Of a stretch of 64,000 nt of DNA, positions 33,392 through 41,284 are shown piece by piece. Position numbers and translations under genes: made by a program. Source of the stretch: JAKFWI01 sp031398975 (GTDB lineage Bacteria > Pseudomonadota > Alphaproteobacteria > Caulobacterales > Aquidulcibacteraceae); NCBI GenBank assembly GCA_031398975.1, contig JANNOI010000041.1:76848-140847 (forward strand), written 5' to 3'. Under the pieces are notes generated by a model that saw only the letters and a program-made list of their open reading frames with translations, was not told the DNA's origin and searched no databases. The number at the start of each line of letters is the position of its first letter. Position 1 is the stretch's first letter.

Positions 33392-35323
33392 ATGGCCGCC
33401 GCCCGGCTCTTTCGCGCGCTCCTGGCCGCAGCCCTTCTGGGCGCAGGCGCCGCCGCCTGCGCGCGCAGCGAGCCCGCCGCGCCCACAACCGCCTTTTCCG
33501 GCCTGGTCGAGGACGCCGCGCGGGACCTGCTGGCGGGCGAACCGGAACGCGCCGCCGCCCTCGGCATAGGCGCCGCCGGCCCCTGGCGACTCAACGACCG
33601 CTCCAGCATCGCCGGCGAGATCGAGCGCACCGCCGCGCTGCGTCGGCTCGCCCAGGCGCGCGGCGTCACGGCGCAGACGCTGCCGCGCGCCGACCGCCTC
33701 GTGCACGCCGCGCTGATGCACCATTTCACCGTCGCCGCCGCCGGCGCGGAGTTCCCGTTCGGCCGCTTCTCGCCGCTCTCGGGCTTTTCACCTTATGTCC
33801 TCAATCCGGTGGACGCCGCCTTCGTGACCTTGCCCGCGCTGTTCGAGGCCATGCCCGCGCCGGGCGGGGCGGACCTGCGCGCCTTTGGCGCCCGGCTGCA
33901 GGCGGTGGCCCCCGCGCTCGACGCCGAGACCGCCCGCGCCCGCGCGGACGCCGCCGCCGGGATCGTCGCGCCGCTCAGCGTGCTGGACGCGGCCGCCGCG
34001 CGACTTTCGCAATTCATCGACACCCCGCCCGCCGACTGGCCCTATCTCGAGCCGCTGCGCGCGCGCATCGCCGCCACCGCGCCCGGCAGCGGCGACCATG
34101 CGCAAGCCCGCGCCGCCTTCGCGGAGGCCGAAGCGGCGGCCGCTGCTTCGATTCTGCCGGCCTATCGCCGCGCCGCTCTTGCGGTCGCGGAGATGCGCGC
34201 GCGCGCCGGGGCGGAGCCGGGCGTCTGGCGGCTGAAGGACGGCCCAGCCTATTACGCCGCCGCCCTGGCCTACGCCACCCAGCCGGGCGAGACCGCCGAT
34301 AGCCTCCACAAGGCGGGCCTGCGCCGCATCCGCCAGGTCAGCGACGAGATGGACATGATGCTGCGCGCCCAGGGGCTGACCCAGGGCGGCGTCGGCGAGC
34401 GGATGGCCGCGCTCAACCCCGAGCCCCGCCCGCCCGCGCCGGACGCCCCAAAAGCCGCCGCGGAAAACGCGCCGGACACTGCGCCGCAAACCACGCCAAA
34501 ACCCGCTCCAGAAAACGCTCCAGAACCCCTCCCAGACCCCGCCCCGAACGCGGCGCTGGAGCGCTTCACCGCCCTGGTGCGCCAGCAGGAGGCGCGCTCG
34601 CCCAAATGGCTGCAGAGCCCGGGCGGCAAGCTCGCGATCCGGACCTCGGGCTTCGGGGCGGCGCTGCGCTACACGCCCGCCCCGCTGGACGGCTCGGGCC
34701 CCGGCGTGCTCTGGGCCGATCCCGAGCGCTTGGGCCGGCTGCCGCGCCACGATTTCCTGCCGCTGGCCAATGCGTTCGCTTTTCCGGGCCGCCATGTGCA
34801 GGCGGAGAAGAACCGCACCCACGCGGGACCGCTTGTGCTGCGCCTGCTGGCCGCGCCGGCCTTCACCGAGGGCTGGGCCCTTTACGCGCTGACGCTCGGC
34901 GAGGAGATGGGCGTGTACGAGGGCGATCCCTCGGGCCGGCTCGGGGCGCTGCATGCGCACTTGCGGGCGGCCGCCCGGCTCGTGGCCGATACCGGCGTGC
35001 ACGCCAAGCGTTGGACCCGCGAGGAGGCCAGAGCGTTCCTCAGCGGCGCGACCGGGGACGGGCCCGCCGCCATCGACGCCGAGCTAGACGCGATCGCCGC
35101 CGCCCCCGGCCGGGCCTGCAGCGGCGAGTTCGGCCGCGCCGAGATCATGCGCCTGCGCGACGCCGCGCGCGCGCGGCTGGGGACGCGCTTTACGATCGGG
35201 GCCTTCCACGCCGTGCTGCTGGGGGCCGGCGCGCCCCCACCCGCGGTGCTCGAGGGGCTGATCGGAGAATGGGCCCGAAGCGGGCGCCCGCCGGCGCCGG
35301 CGGCGCGCCCGGAAGGCAGCTGA
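33392..35323 (+). CDS. DUF885-like paralogue with destroyed metal motif
   Basis: 643 aa, 4 bp after and in the same direction as the intact DUF885 gene, with the same layout (LKDGPAYYAAALAYAT, FTEGWALYALTLGEEMGVY, GEFGRAEIMRLRDAAR). The HEGEPGHH position reads AFAFPGRH (residues 461-468): His-Glu are lost and only PG and the last His remain, so a zinc peptidase mechanism is not possible as in its neighbour. A Pro/Ala-rich insert lies at about residues 343-393 (PEPRPPAPDAPKAAAENAPD and onward). N-terminus looks like a signal or weak lipoprotein signal (AGAAACARSEP). May be a pseudoenzyme partner of its neighbour. Confidence 0.8.
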   Translation: MAAARLFRALLAAALLGAGAAACARSEPAAPTTAFSGLVEDAARDLLAGEPERAAALGIGAAGPWRLNDRSSIAGEIERTAALRRLAQARGVTAQTLPRADRLVHAALMHHFTVAAAGAEFPFGRFSPLSGFSPYVLNPVDAAFVTLPALFEAMPAPGGADLRAFGARLQAVAPALDAETARARADAAAGIVAPLSVLDAAAARLSQFIDTPPADWPYLEPLRARIAATAPGSGDHAQARAAFAEAEAAAAASILPAYRRAALAVAEMRARAGAEPGVWRLKDGPAYYAAALAYATQPGETADSLHKAGLRRIRQVSDEMDMMLRAQGLTQGGVGERMAALNPEPRPPAPDAPKAAAENAPDTAPQTTPKPAPENAPEPLPDPAPNAALERFTALVRQQEARSPKWLQSPGGKLAIRTSGFGAALRYTPAPLDGSGPGVLWADPERLGRLPRHDFLPLANAFAFPGRHVQAEKNRTHAGPLVLRLLAAPAFTEGWALYALTLGEEMGVYEGDPSGRLGALHAHLRAAARLVADTGVHAKRWTREEARAFLSGATGDGPAAIDAELDAIAAAPGRACSGEFGRAEIMRLRDAARARLGTRFTIGAFHAVLLGAGAPPPAVLEGLIGEWARSGRPPAPAARPEGS

Positions 35324-35424
35324 GCGCCCGAGTTCGGCCCGATTTCCGGCGCGCGGGCGCCTGAAACGGGGCGCAGAGCGGAGGCCAAGCTGAGGGTGAG
35401 GGTAAGGCAGGGGGAGAATGCACG

Positions 35425-37224
35425 ATGGGTCGTAAACGCACGCCGCTAGCCGCCATCGCCCTGGCCCTTGCATGCGCGGCCGCGTGCGCAAGCCCGGTAC
35501 AGACGACGGACGCGCCGCTCCCGGCCCAGGACTTGGCGAAAGCCCCGCCCGCCCCCGTTTACGGCGCAGCCCCTCCCCCCGCGCCACCCCCGCCTCTGGC
35601 GCCGCCGCCTCCGGGCGCCGCGCTCACGGAGGCCGCCCAGCCCGACGCTTTGGGCCGCGTCGCAGTGACTGCGTTCTCTAACGACAGGCGTGGCATGGCG
35701 CGGCGATCCTTCGCGCCCAACCCGATGCGCGCCTCGCCGCGCGACACCGAGACCTATCCCGACACCTCGCCCAACCCGGTCAAGGCGGCGGCGCAGGAGC
35801 CGGTCTCGACCTTTTCGATCGATGTGGACACTGCGTCCTATTCCAACGTCCGCCGCTTCCTGAATGACGGAACCCTGCCCCCGCGCGACGCGGTCCGCGT
35901 CGAGGAGCTGCTCAATTATTTCGACTACGACTACCCCCTCCCGAAGGATGCGAAGACACCGTTCCGCGCGCAGGTGGCGATGGCGCCCTCGCCGTGGGGG
36001 AAGGGCAAGACGCTGCTCCATATCGGGCTTCAGGGCTATGACGTGGCGCCCGCCCAGCGCCCGCCGCTCAATCTCACCCTGCTGATCGACGTCTCCGGCT
36101 CGATGAACCCGCCCGACCGGCTGCCGCTGGCGAAGAAGGTGTTCGAGGGGCTGGTCGGGGACCTGACCGAAAAGGACAAGCTGGCGATCGTGGTCTATGC
36201 CGGGGCGGCGGGCGCGGTGCTGGAGCCCACTTCCGGGGCCGATCGCGGCGTGATCCTGGCTGCGCTTAGCCGGCTGCAGGCGGGCGGCTCCACCGCCGGG
36301 GGCGAGGGGCTGGCGCTGGCCTACACGCTGGCGGAGCGAAACTTCAACCCGCGCGCCGTGAACCGGGTGATCATCGCGACGGACGGCGACTTCAATGTAG
36401 GCGTTTCCGATCCGGCGCGGCTGGAGGATTTCGTGGCCCGCAAGCGCGCCAGCGGCATCTACTTGTCCGTGCTGGGTTTCGGACGCGGCAATTACCAGGA
36501 CGCCCTGATGCAGAAGCTCGCCCAATCGGGCAATGGCGCGGCCGCCTATATCGACACGCTGAACGAGGGCCGCAAGGTTCTGCACGACCAGATGCAATCG
36601 GCGCTGCTCCCGATCGCGGACGATGTGAAGATCCAGGTGGAGTTCAACCCCGCCCGGGTCGCGGAATACCGCCTCATCGGTTACGAAACGCGCGCCCTGA
36701 AGCGCGAGGATTTCGCCAATGACCGCGTCGATGCCGGCGAGATCGGCGCGGGCGCAAGCGTCACCGCGCTCTATGAGCTGACTCCGCCCGGGGGCGCCAC
36801 GCTGTTCGAGCCGCTGCGCTACGGCCCGCAAGGCGCGCCCGCCGCGGCAGGCCCGGAGGGCCAGGAGGTCGCCTTCCTCCGCATCCGATACAAGCGCCCG
36901 GGCGCTCAGGACTCGCTGCTGATCGAGCAGCCGATCCAGCCCGCAGCCGCCTACCCCACCCTGGACGCGGCCCCAGAGGCCACCCGCTTCGCCGCGGCGG
37001 TGGCGGGCTACGGGCAAGTGCTGCGCGGCGATCCCTATCTCGACAAGGATTTCGGCCTCGACCAGGTGATCGCGATCGCCGCGGCCGCCAAGGGGCAAGA
37101 CCCCTTCGGCTGGCGCAGCGAATTCGTTCAGCTCGCCCGCGCCGCCAAGACCGCCAAGGCCCTGCCCGACCCTGAAGCCCCGCCCGGCCCGCCGGACCTG
37201 CCCCCGCGCCCGCGACCGCGATAG
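35425..37224 (+). CDS. VWA-domain lipoprotein (YfbK-like)
   Basis: 599 aa. Lipoprotein-type signal (AIALALACAAACAS) then a Pro-rich linker (PPPAPPPPLAPPPPG), an N-terminal von Willebrand-associated domain with FSIDVDTASYSNVRRFLNDG and VRVEELLNYFDYDYP, a VWA domain with MIDAS DVSGS at residues 222-226, TDGDFNVGVSD, and a C-terminal DUF3520-like part (FRSEFVQLARAAKTA-like WRSEFVQLARAAKTA). The YfbK family is conserved but without proven function. It lies 101 bp after the DUF885 pair, same strand. Confidence 0.85.
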   Translation: MGRKRTPLAAIALALACAAACASPVQTTDAPLPAQDLAKAPPAPVYGAAPPPAPPPPLAPPPPGAALTEAAQPDALGRVAVTAFSNDRRGMARRSFAPNPMRASPRDTETYPDTSPNPVKAAAQEPVSTFSIDVDTASYSNVRRFLNDGTLPPRDAVRVEELLNYFDYDYPLPKDAKTPFRAQVAMAPSPWGKGKTLLHIGLQGYDVAPAQRPPLNLTLLIDVSGSMNPPDRLPLAKKVFEGLVGDLTEKDKLAIVVYAGAAGAVLEPTSGADRGVILAALSRLQAGGSTAGGEGLALAYTLAERNFNPRAVNRVIIATDGDFNVGVSDPARLEDFVARKRASGIYLSVLGFGRGNYQDALMQKLAQSGNGAAAYIDTLNEGRKVLHDQMQSALLPIADDVKIQVEFNPARVAEYRLIGYETRALKREDFANDRVDAGEIGAGASVTALYELTPPGGATLFEPLRYGPQGAPAAAGPEGQEVAFLRIRYKRPGAQDSLLIEQPIQPAAAYPTLDAAPEATRFAAAVAGYGQVLRGDPYLDKDFGLDQVIAIAAAAKGQDPFGWRSEFVQLARAAKTAKALPDPEAPPGPPDLPPRPRPR

Positions 37225-37233
37225 GGGCCCGCC

Positions 37234-37635
37234 TCAGGCGCTGGCGCGCAAGGCGGCGGGCGCAGGCTCCCGCGCCGGGGCCGGCGCCGGCCTTCCGGCG
37301 AGCGCAGGGGCGGCGTCGAAGGGGCCGTTCAGGATGGGACGCAGCGCGGCCAGCAGATCGGCCTCGACCGCCTCGCGGGCGTCGCGCTCCTGTCGCTGAT
37401 GGACCAGCACGTGCGTGGCGCCCAGGAGGCGCGCCTCCTCCCAGCGTTCATGCCCGGCCAGACGCTCGGCCAGGTTCGCGGTGCGCGACAGGAAGAGCGG
37501 CGCAAAGCTCCGCCCCCCCGCCCCCGGCCGCGCGAACGCATACACACCCGGCGCCGCAGCGAATTCCGTCCCAGGCTCGCACGCGGCGAACCGATGCAAA
37601 CGCCCGCTCGCACCCCTGAAAATCGCTTCCGCCAT
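37234..37635 (-). CDS. small GIY-YIG-like protein under LexA control
   Basis: 133 aa from ATG 37635 with AAGGAG upstream; the frame remains open to 38007 but that part overlaps the TonB receptor gene in another frame. The pattern PGVYAFARPG, PLFLSRTANLAERLAGHERWEEA, GATHVLVH, AREAVEADLLAALRPILN follows the GIY-YIG layout (GVY, xLYVGxTxNLxxRLxxH, Glu late), although the YIG part is SRT. A Pro/Ala-rich tail follows. Two LexA boxes overlap its promoter, so it is probably induced by DNA damage. A nuclease role is inferred; the YIG tyrosine/glycine are not exact, so it might be non-catalytic. Confidence 0.65.
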   Translation of the reverse strand: MAEAIFRGASGRLHRFAACEPGTEFAAAPGVYAFARPGAGGRSFAPLFLSRTANLAERLAGHERWEEARLLGATHVLVHQRQERDAREAVEADLLAALRPILNGPFDAAPALAGRPAPAPAREPAPAALRASA

Positions 37636-37647
37636 CACGCGCTCCTT

Positions 37648-37662
37648 GTTCTGTTTGTGTTC
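37648..37662 (-). promoter_or_regulatory. LexA (SOS) box, promoter-proximal
   Basis: GTTCTGTTTGTGTTC on the plus strand is a perfect GTTC-N7-GTTC direct repeat, the alphaproteobacterial LexA operator. It lies 13-27 bp before the ATG of the small GIY-YIG-like gene and overlaps the -10-like TAGAAC (minus strand). Confidence 0.8.
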
Positions 37663-37687
37663 TAGATCGGGCGTGTGTTCTTGTAAA
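37659..37687 (-). promoter_or_regulatory. sigma-70-type promoter of the GIY-YIG-like gene
   Basis: On the minus strand TTTACA (37687-37682) and TAGAAC (37664-37659) are separated by 17 nt, a plausible -35/-10 pair. Box 37677-37691 covers the -35 and box 37648-37662 covers part of the -10, the expected geometry for LexA repression. Confidence 0.55.
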
Positions 37688-37691
37688 GTTC
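37677..37691 (-). promoter_or_regulatory. LexA (SOS) box, distal
   Basis: GTTCTTGTAAAGTTC on the plus strand, a second perfect GTTC-N7-GTTC repeat, 42-56 bp upstream of the ATG at 37635 and overlapping the -35-like TTTACA. Two adjacent perfect boxes are unlikely by chance. Confidence 0.8.
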
Positions 37692-37769
37692 TATTCACCA
37701 CGCTCCTGCAGAGGGCCGGCCCAACTGGTTCTGTGGATAAAGCGGCGCATGGAGCGGCTAAGAGATACG

Positions 37770-39830
37770 CTAAAACGCGCTGGAGATCGCAAAGCGCACC
37801 GTGCGGCCCGGCCGGGGGAGCAGGTCCTTCACGAAGGAGGTGTGAACACGCACCTCCTCGTCGCTCAGATTGCGCCCGTCGAGCACAAAGACCAGCCGGT
37901 CCGAGCCCCTGACGGGGCGGAAGCTGGCGCGCGCGTTGAACACTTCGGAGCCCTCGGTCGGCGTCTCGAACGCGGCGAGGTGGTCGGCCTCCTCCGTGCG
38001 CACCCATTCCACGCGGCCTGCGAACCGGTCGAGGCGGCCCTCGGCGCCCAGCGTCCAGGTGCGCGGCGGGATGCGGGGCAGCGCCCCGCCTTCGTCGAGC
38101 TCCCCGCGCACGAGGTCGACGCCCGCGTCGAGCGTCAGCGCATAGCCGTCGCGGTCGAGCAGGTGGGCGTGCGCGGTGGCCTCGCCGCCATAGAGGGAGG
38201 CGTCGGCGGGGGTGAAGACGTAGAGCGGCAGCCCGCTTTCCTCCTCGACGACGCCCTCGCTCAGCAGCGCGACGAAATCGTCGAAGCCGGCATGGAAGGC
38301 GTTGACCTCGAGGTCGAACGGCCCCGCGCGCCAGCGCAAGGTCGCCTCCACGGTCAGGGCCGTTTCCTTGCCAAGGCCGGGATCGCCGATCTCGTAGCTC
38401 GCGGTGGCCAGGTGCGCCCCGTCGGAGAACAATTCCGCATCCGTCGGCGCGCGTTCGGTGCGCGCGAGCGTCAGCCCCGCGAACAGCGCGGGGCGCGGCG
38501 TCCAGCCGAGGCCTAACGAGGCGGAGACGAGATCGAACGTGCGCTCTCCGGATACGGCGTTATCCAAGGTCCGGCGATCATAGCGCGCGCCCCCCTCGAT
38601 CGTGACGCGCCCGAAGCTGCGCTTTTGGACGCCGAAGAGCGCGACCTCCTCGGTTTCGGTCGGGGTAAGGAACGCCTCCTCGCCGATCGCGGAGAGATCC
38701 CTGGAGAGCGCGCTCACGCCCCAGAGGCCCCGCCAGCCAGCCCATTCGCGCTGCGCGATCTCGAGGCGGAGTTCGCCGCCCTCGCTCAGGAAACGCGTGC
38801 CGATCTCGCCGCTGGGTTCGAGCTCCGCATGGGCGTAATCGACGAGCGCGAGCGACAGGCGCGGCGCCTCGAAGGGCCCGAAGCCTGCCTTCAGCCCGGC
38901 ATGCAGCTCCACGCGGGTCTCCTCCATATCGATGCGGGGGCCTGCATAGAGGGCGGGCTCCTCCTGGCTTCCGGGCTCTCCTTCCTCCTCCCCCGCTTCG
39001 GGAATGCCGTAGAGCGCTTCGAAACGTTTCAAGGAAGCGCCAAAAAAGCCCCAATCGCCATAGGCGGAGGCGGAAACGGCGCCGGCCTCGGCCTGCGAAA
39101 AGCTGTTGGGCGCGGTGTCGCGCGCCGCCTCCGCGTCGGGATCGGCGGCGCGGCGGGCGGGCGAGGCGGCGTAGCCCGGGATCTCGTAATCGCCCGCATC
39201 GCGCACGAAACCGTCAATCCGCAGGGCCGCCTTCTCGCCCGCGTAGGAAAGTGCGGCGGCGGCTTCGGCGCGGTCGAGCCCGGAGGCGATCCCGCCCACC
39301 GCCTGCCCCGAAAACGGCCCCTCGGAGGCTTCCGGCGCGCGCTCGCGGATGCGACCGTCCAGCACGTTCACCACGCCCCCCACCGCATTGCCGCCATAGG
39401 CGAGCGCGGCGGGTCCGCGCAGCACCTCCACGGCTTGCGCCTCCAGGCCCTCCACGGTGAGGCCATGGTCGGGGCTGACGGCGGACGCGTCGATCTGGCC
39501 GAGGCCGTTGGTCAGGATGCGGATGCGGTCCTCGCCCAGGCCCCGGATCACCGGACGGCTGGCGCCGGCGCCGAAGAAAGTGCTGGAGACGCCGGGGGTC
39601 CGGTCCAGCGTCTCGCCGAGGCCCGAGCCCAGGGTCTCGACCAGTTCGGCCCGCTCGATCCGGGCGGCGCCCTGCAAGATCTCGCCCGAGCGGCTGTCGA
39701 ACGGGGTGGCGACCACCACGATCTCGTCCTCGCCCGCCCCCTGCCTGGCCCCGCTCGTGCCGCCGACTTGCGCATACGCCGCGCCCGCGCCTGCCGCCGC
39801 CATGGCGGCGAACCCGATCATACGCCACAT
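37770..39830 (-). CDS. znuD: ZnuD-type TonB-dependent zinc receptor
   Basis: 686 aa from ATG 39830 (MWRMIGFAAMAAAGAGAAYAQ signal peptide); 19 further open codons upstream run into the Zur box and are not coding. TonB box region DEIVVVATP, plug domain (GETLDRTPGVSSTFFGAGASRPVIRGL-type motif, GPAALAYGGNAVGGVVNVLDG), a His/Asp/Glu-rich extracellular loop (EAGEEEGEPG), and an outer-membrane barrel ending LLPRPGRTVRFAISSAF. The end NLSDEEVRVHTSFVKDLLP is characteristic of ZnuD-like receptors. Zur box 30 bp upstream supports zinc as the substrate. I infer outer-membrane zinc (or zincophore) uptake. Confidence 0.85.
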   Translation of the reverse strand: MWRMIGFAAMAAAGAGAAYAQVGGTSGARQGAGEDEIVVVATPFDSRSGEILQGAARIERAELVETLGSGLGETLDRTPGVSSTFFGAGASRPVIRGLGEDRIRILTNGLGQIDASAVSPDHGLTVEGLEAQAVEVLRGPAALAYGGNAVGGVVNVLDGRIRERAPEASEGPFSGQAVGGIASGLDRAEAAAALSYAGEKAALRIDGFVRDAGDYEIPGYAASPARRAADPDAEAARDTAPNSFSQAEAGAVSASAYGDWGFFGASLKRFEALYGIPEAGEEEGEPGSQEEPALYAGPRIDMEETRVELHAGLKAGFGPFEAPRLSLALVDYAHAELEPSGEIGTRFLSEGGELRLEIAQREWAGWRGLWGVSALSRDLSAIGEEAFLTPTETEEVALFGVQKRSFGRVTIEGGARYDRRTLDNAVSGERTFDLVSASLGLGWTPRPALFAGLTLARTERAPTDAELFSDGAHLATASYEIGDPGLGKETALTVEATLRWRAGPFDLEVNAFHAGFDDFVALLSEGVVEEESGLPLYVFTPADASLYGGEATAHAHLLDRDGYALTLDAGVDLVRGELDEGGALPRIPPRTWTLGAEGRLDRFAGRVEWVRTEEADHLAAFETPTEGSEVFNARASFRPVRGSDRLVFVLDGRNLSDEEVRVHTSFVKDLLPRPGRTVRFAISSAF

Positions 39831-39859
39831 GAGAGAACATCCCCGTTCAGACGGGCAAG

Positions 39860-39874
39860 TGTTATAGTATAACA
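39860..39874. promoter_or_regulatory. Zur box between znuD and zur
   Basis: TGTTATAGTATAACA is a perfect 7-1-7 palindrome, matching the core TGTTATANTATAACA described for proteobacterial Zur. It lies in the 102-bp divergent region, 30 bp from the znuD start and 59 bp from the zur start, so one site could repress both. Confidence 0.85.
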
Positions 39875-39932
39875 TAATAGGCGGCAAACGCTTTCCGCTT
39901 TTCCTGTGCAGCGAACCTTGCGATCATCGATC

Positions 39933-40400
39933 ATGGAAAAAATTTCAGCTCTCGCGCCGTCCGATCGCGCAGCCCACGTCGCCGCCGCCGAGGCGCGGTG
40001 CGCGCGCGCGGGCGAAACGCTGACGCCGCTGCGCCGGCGCGTGCTGACGCTGCTGCTCGACCAGGAGGGGCCGGCGAAGGCCTATGATCTGCTGGACGGG
40101 CTGAAGGGCGAGCACGGCGCGGCCAAGCCCCCCACCATCTATCGCGCGCTCGAATTCCTGGTCCGCCTCGGGCTTGCGCACCGGATCGAGAGCAAGAACG
40201 CGTTCGTCGCCTGCGATATCGGCGCGTGCGCGCGCTCGACGATCTTCCTCTTGTGCGAGCAGTGCGGGGCCGCCAGCGAGGCCGACGCCGGCCATGCTTT
40301 GGAGGATGTAGCGCAGGCGGCCAAGCGCGCCGGGTTCGAGCTGCGCCGCACGATGCTCGAGGCCAGCGGCTTGTGCGCAACCTGCCGGCGGGCGGCGTGA
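39933..40400 (+). CDS. zur: Fur-family regulator, Zur type, with altered metal site
   Basis: 155 aa from ATG 39933 (a GTG at 39906 would add nine residues). Winged helix LTPLRRRVLTLLL...AYDLLDGL, PPTIYRALEFLVRLGLAHRIES, then a C-terminal metal region. Structural CxxC pairs C108/C111 and C148/C151 are present. By comparison with E. coli Zur the regulatory site residues H77, C88 and E111 align to H83, C94 and E116, but the His96 equivalent (near 101-102) is Arg/Ser, with an extra C99 nearby. Divergent from znuD around a Zur box and coupled (GTGA) to the next gene. Confidence 0.85.
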   Translation: MEKISALAPSDRAAHVAAAEARCARAGETLTPLRRRVLTLLLDQEGPAKAYDLLDGLKGEHGAAKPPTIYRALEFLVRLGLAHRIESKNAFVACDIGACARSTIFLLCEQCGAASEADAGHALEDVAQAAKRAGFELRRTMLEASGLCATCRRAA

Positions 40401-41236
40401 ACGCGCCGATCGAGATCTATCGCGGCGCCCTGGCGGAAGACGAAGCGCCCAAGCGCGGGGGGACGAGCGCGTTCGCGCTGTGCAAGACCTTCGAGGGCCT
40501 CGCCCTTTTCGCCGCCGCCCTCGATCTGCCGCGCGCCTTCTCCGCGCAGGCCACGGGGACGCTTCAGCTCGACACGCTTCACCTGCGCCATCAGGGCCCC
40601 CTGGACGCCGGCGGGCGCATGCGTGTGCACGCCGGCGTGCTCGACATCGAAGACCACGCCGCGACGGTGCGCGCGGAACTGGATCTGGAGGGCCACGGCC
40701 CGGCGGCGGCCCTGCGCCTGCGGCTGATCCACGCCCCGGCGCGCGGCGGCGGGGCCCCTTTCGCCTGGCCGGCGCGGGCGCGGGCGCGCCTGGAGGCGCT
40801 GCGCCTGACGCCCGACCCCGCCTCGCCCGCCTTCGCGCTGGCGCCCGACTTCACCCCCGCCCCGGACGTCAATAGCGAGGCCGCGACCCGGCTGGGGCTC
40901 GCCCTGGTCGGACGGGGGGCGTTCACGGCGGAGGAATGCTGCGTGTTCGCCCGCGTGCGCCCCGACGCGCTGCTCGCCCGCATGGCGCACGCAGAGCTTC
41001 CCGCGCGGGACGCCGCCTTAGAGCAGCGCCTGGCGATACGGCTCTGGCCCCGCGCGGGCGATCTCTACGAGGTGCGCGCGGGCCGTGCGGTTGTCGAGGG
41101 CGGTCTCCTGCGCGTCGTCCATTGGATGCTCGACCCCCAAAGCGGCCGGGCCTGGGCGAGCGCGGACGCGGTCTTTCCCGCCCCCTCAAGCCCCGCAGAA
41201 ACCGACCCCACCCCGACGCCCGGCCTTCTCGTATAG
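40397..41236 (+). CDS. double hotdog thioesterase-like protein
   Basis: 279 aa from GTG 40397, which overlaps the zur stop (GTGA), so it is cotranscribed with zur. The stretch LQLDTLHLRHQGPLDAGGRM followed by VHAGVLDIEDHAATVRAELD has hotdog-fold spacing, and the second half (IRLWPRAGDLYEVRAGRAVV) looks like a second hotdog. I cannot identify a catalytic residue. Family assignment is by shape only; the operon with zur is unexplained. Downstream lies the dispersed repeat and then phaZ in the opposite direction. Confidence 0.5.
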   Translation: MNAPIEIYRGALAEDEAPKRGGTSAFALCKTFEGLALFAAALDLPRAFSAQATGTLQLDTLHLRHQGPLDAGGRMRVHAGVLDIEDHAATVRAELDLEGHGPAAALRLRLIHAPARGGGAPFAWPARARARLEALRLTPDPASPAFALAPDFTPAPDVNSEAATRLGLALVGRGAFTAEECCVFARVRPDALLARMAHAELPARDAALEQRLAIRLWPRAGDLYEVRAGRAVVEGGLLRVVHWMLDPQSGRAWASADAVFPAPSSPAETDPTPTPGLLV

Positions 41237-41284
41237 AGCGGTTCTCGTCCGAAAACCGCGTAACACTTTTCGGGAAACGGTCTA
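41234..41284. repeat. dispersed nested-hairpin repeat, copy 1
   Basis: Contains CCGAAAA...TTTTCGG arms (loop about 11 nt) within outer arms related to AGACCGTTT/AAACGGTCT. It fills the gap between two convergent stop codons (41236 and 41282). It is an inverted copy of 58356-58404, sharing a long near-identical core. Such short intergenic repeats are typical of alphaproteobacterial dispersed elements; here it could act as a bidirectional terminator. Confidence 0.8.

Noticed and set aside
35325..35361. Hairpin after the second DUF885 gene as a terminator
   Set aside because: Perfect 7-bp arms but a 23-nt loop and no T tract, so I do not call it a terminator.
37636..38007. Long N-terminal extension of the GIY-YIG-like protein
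   Set aside because: It would cross both LexA boxes and overlap znuD, and has no domain pattern.
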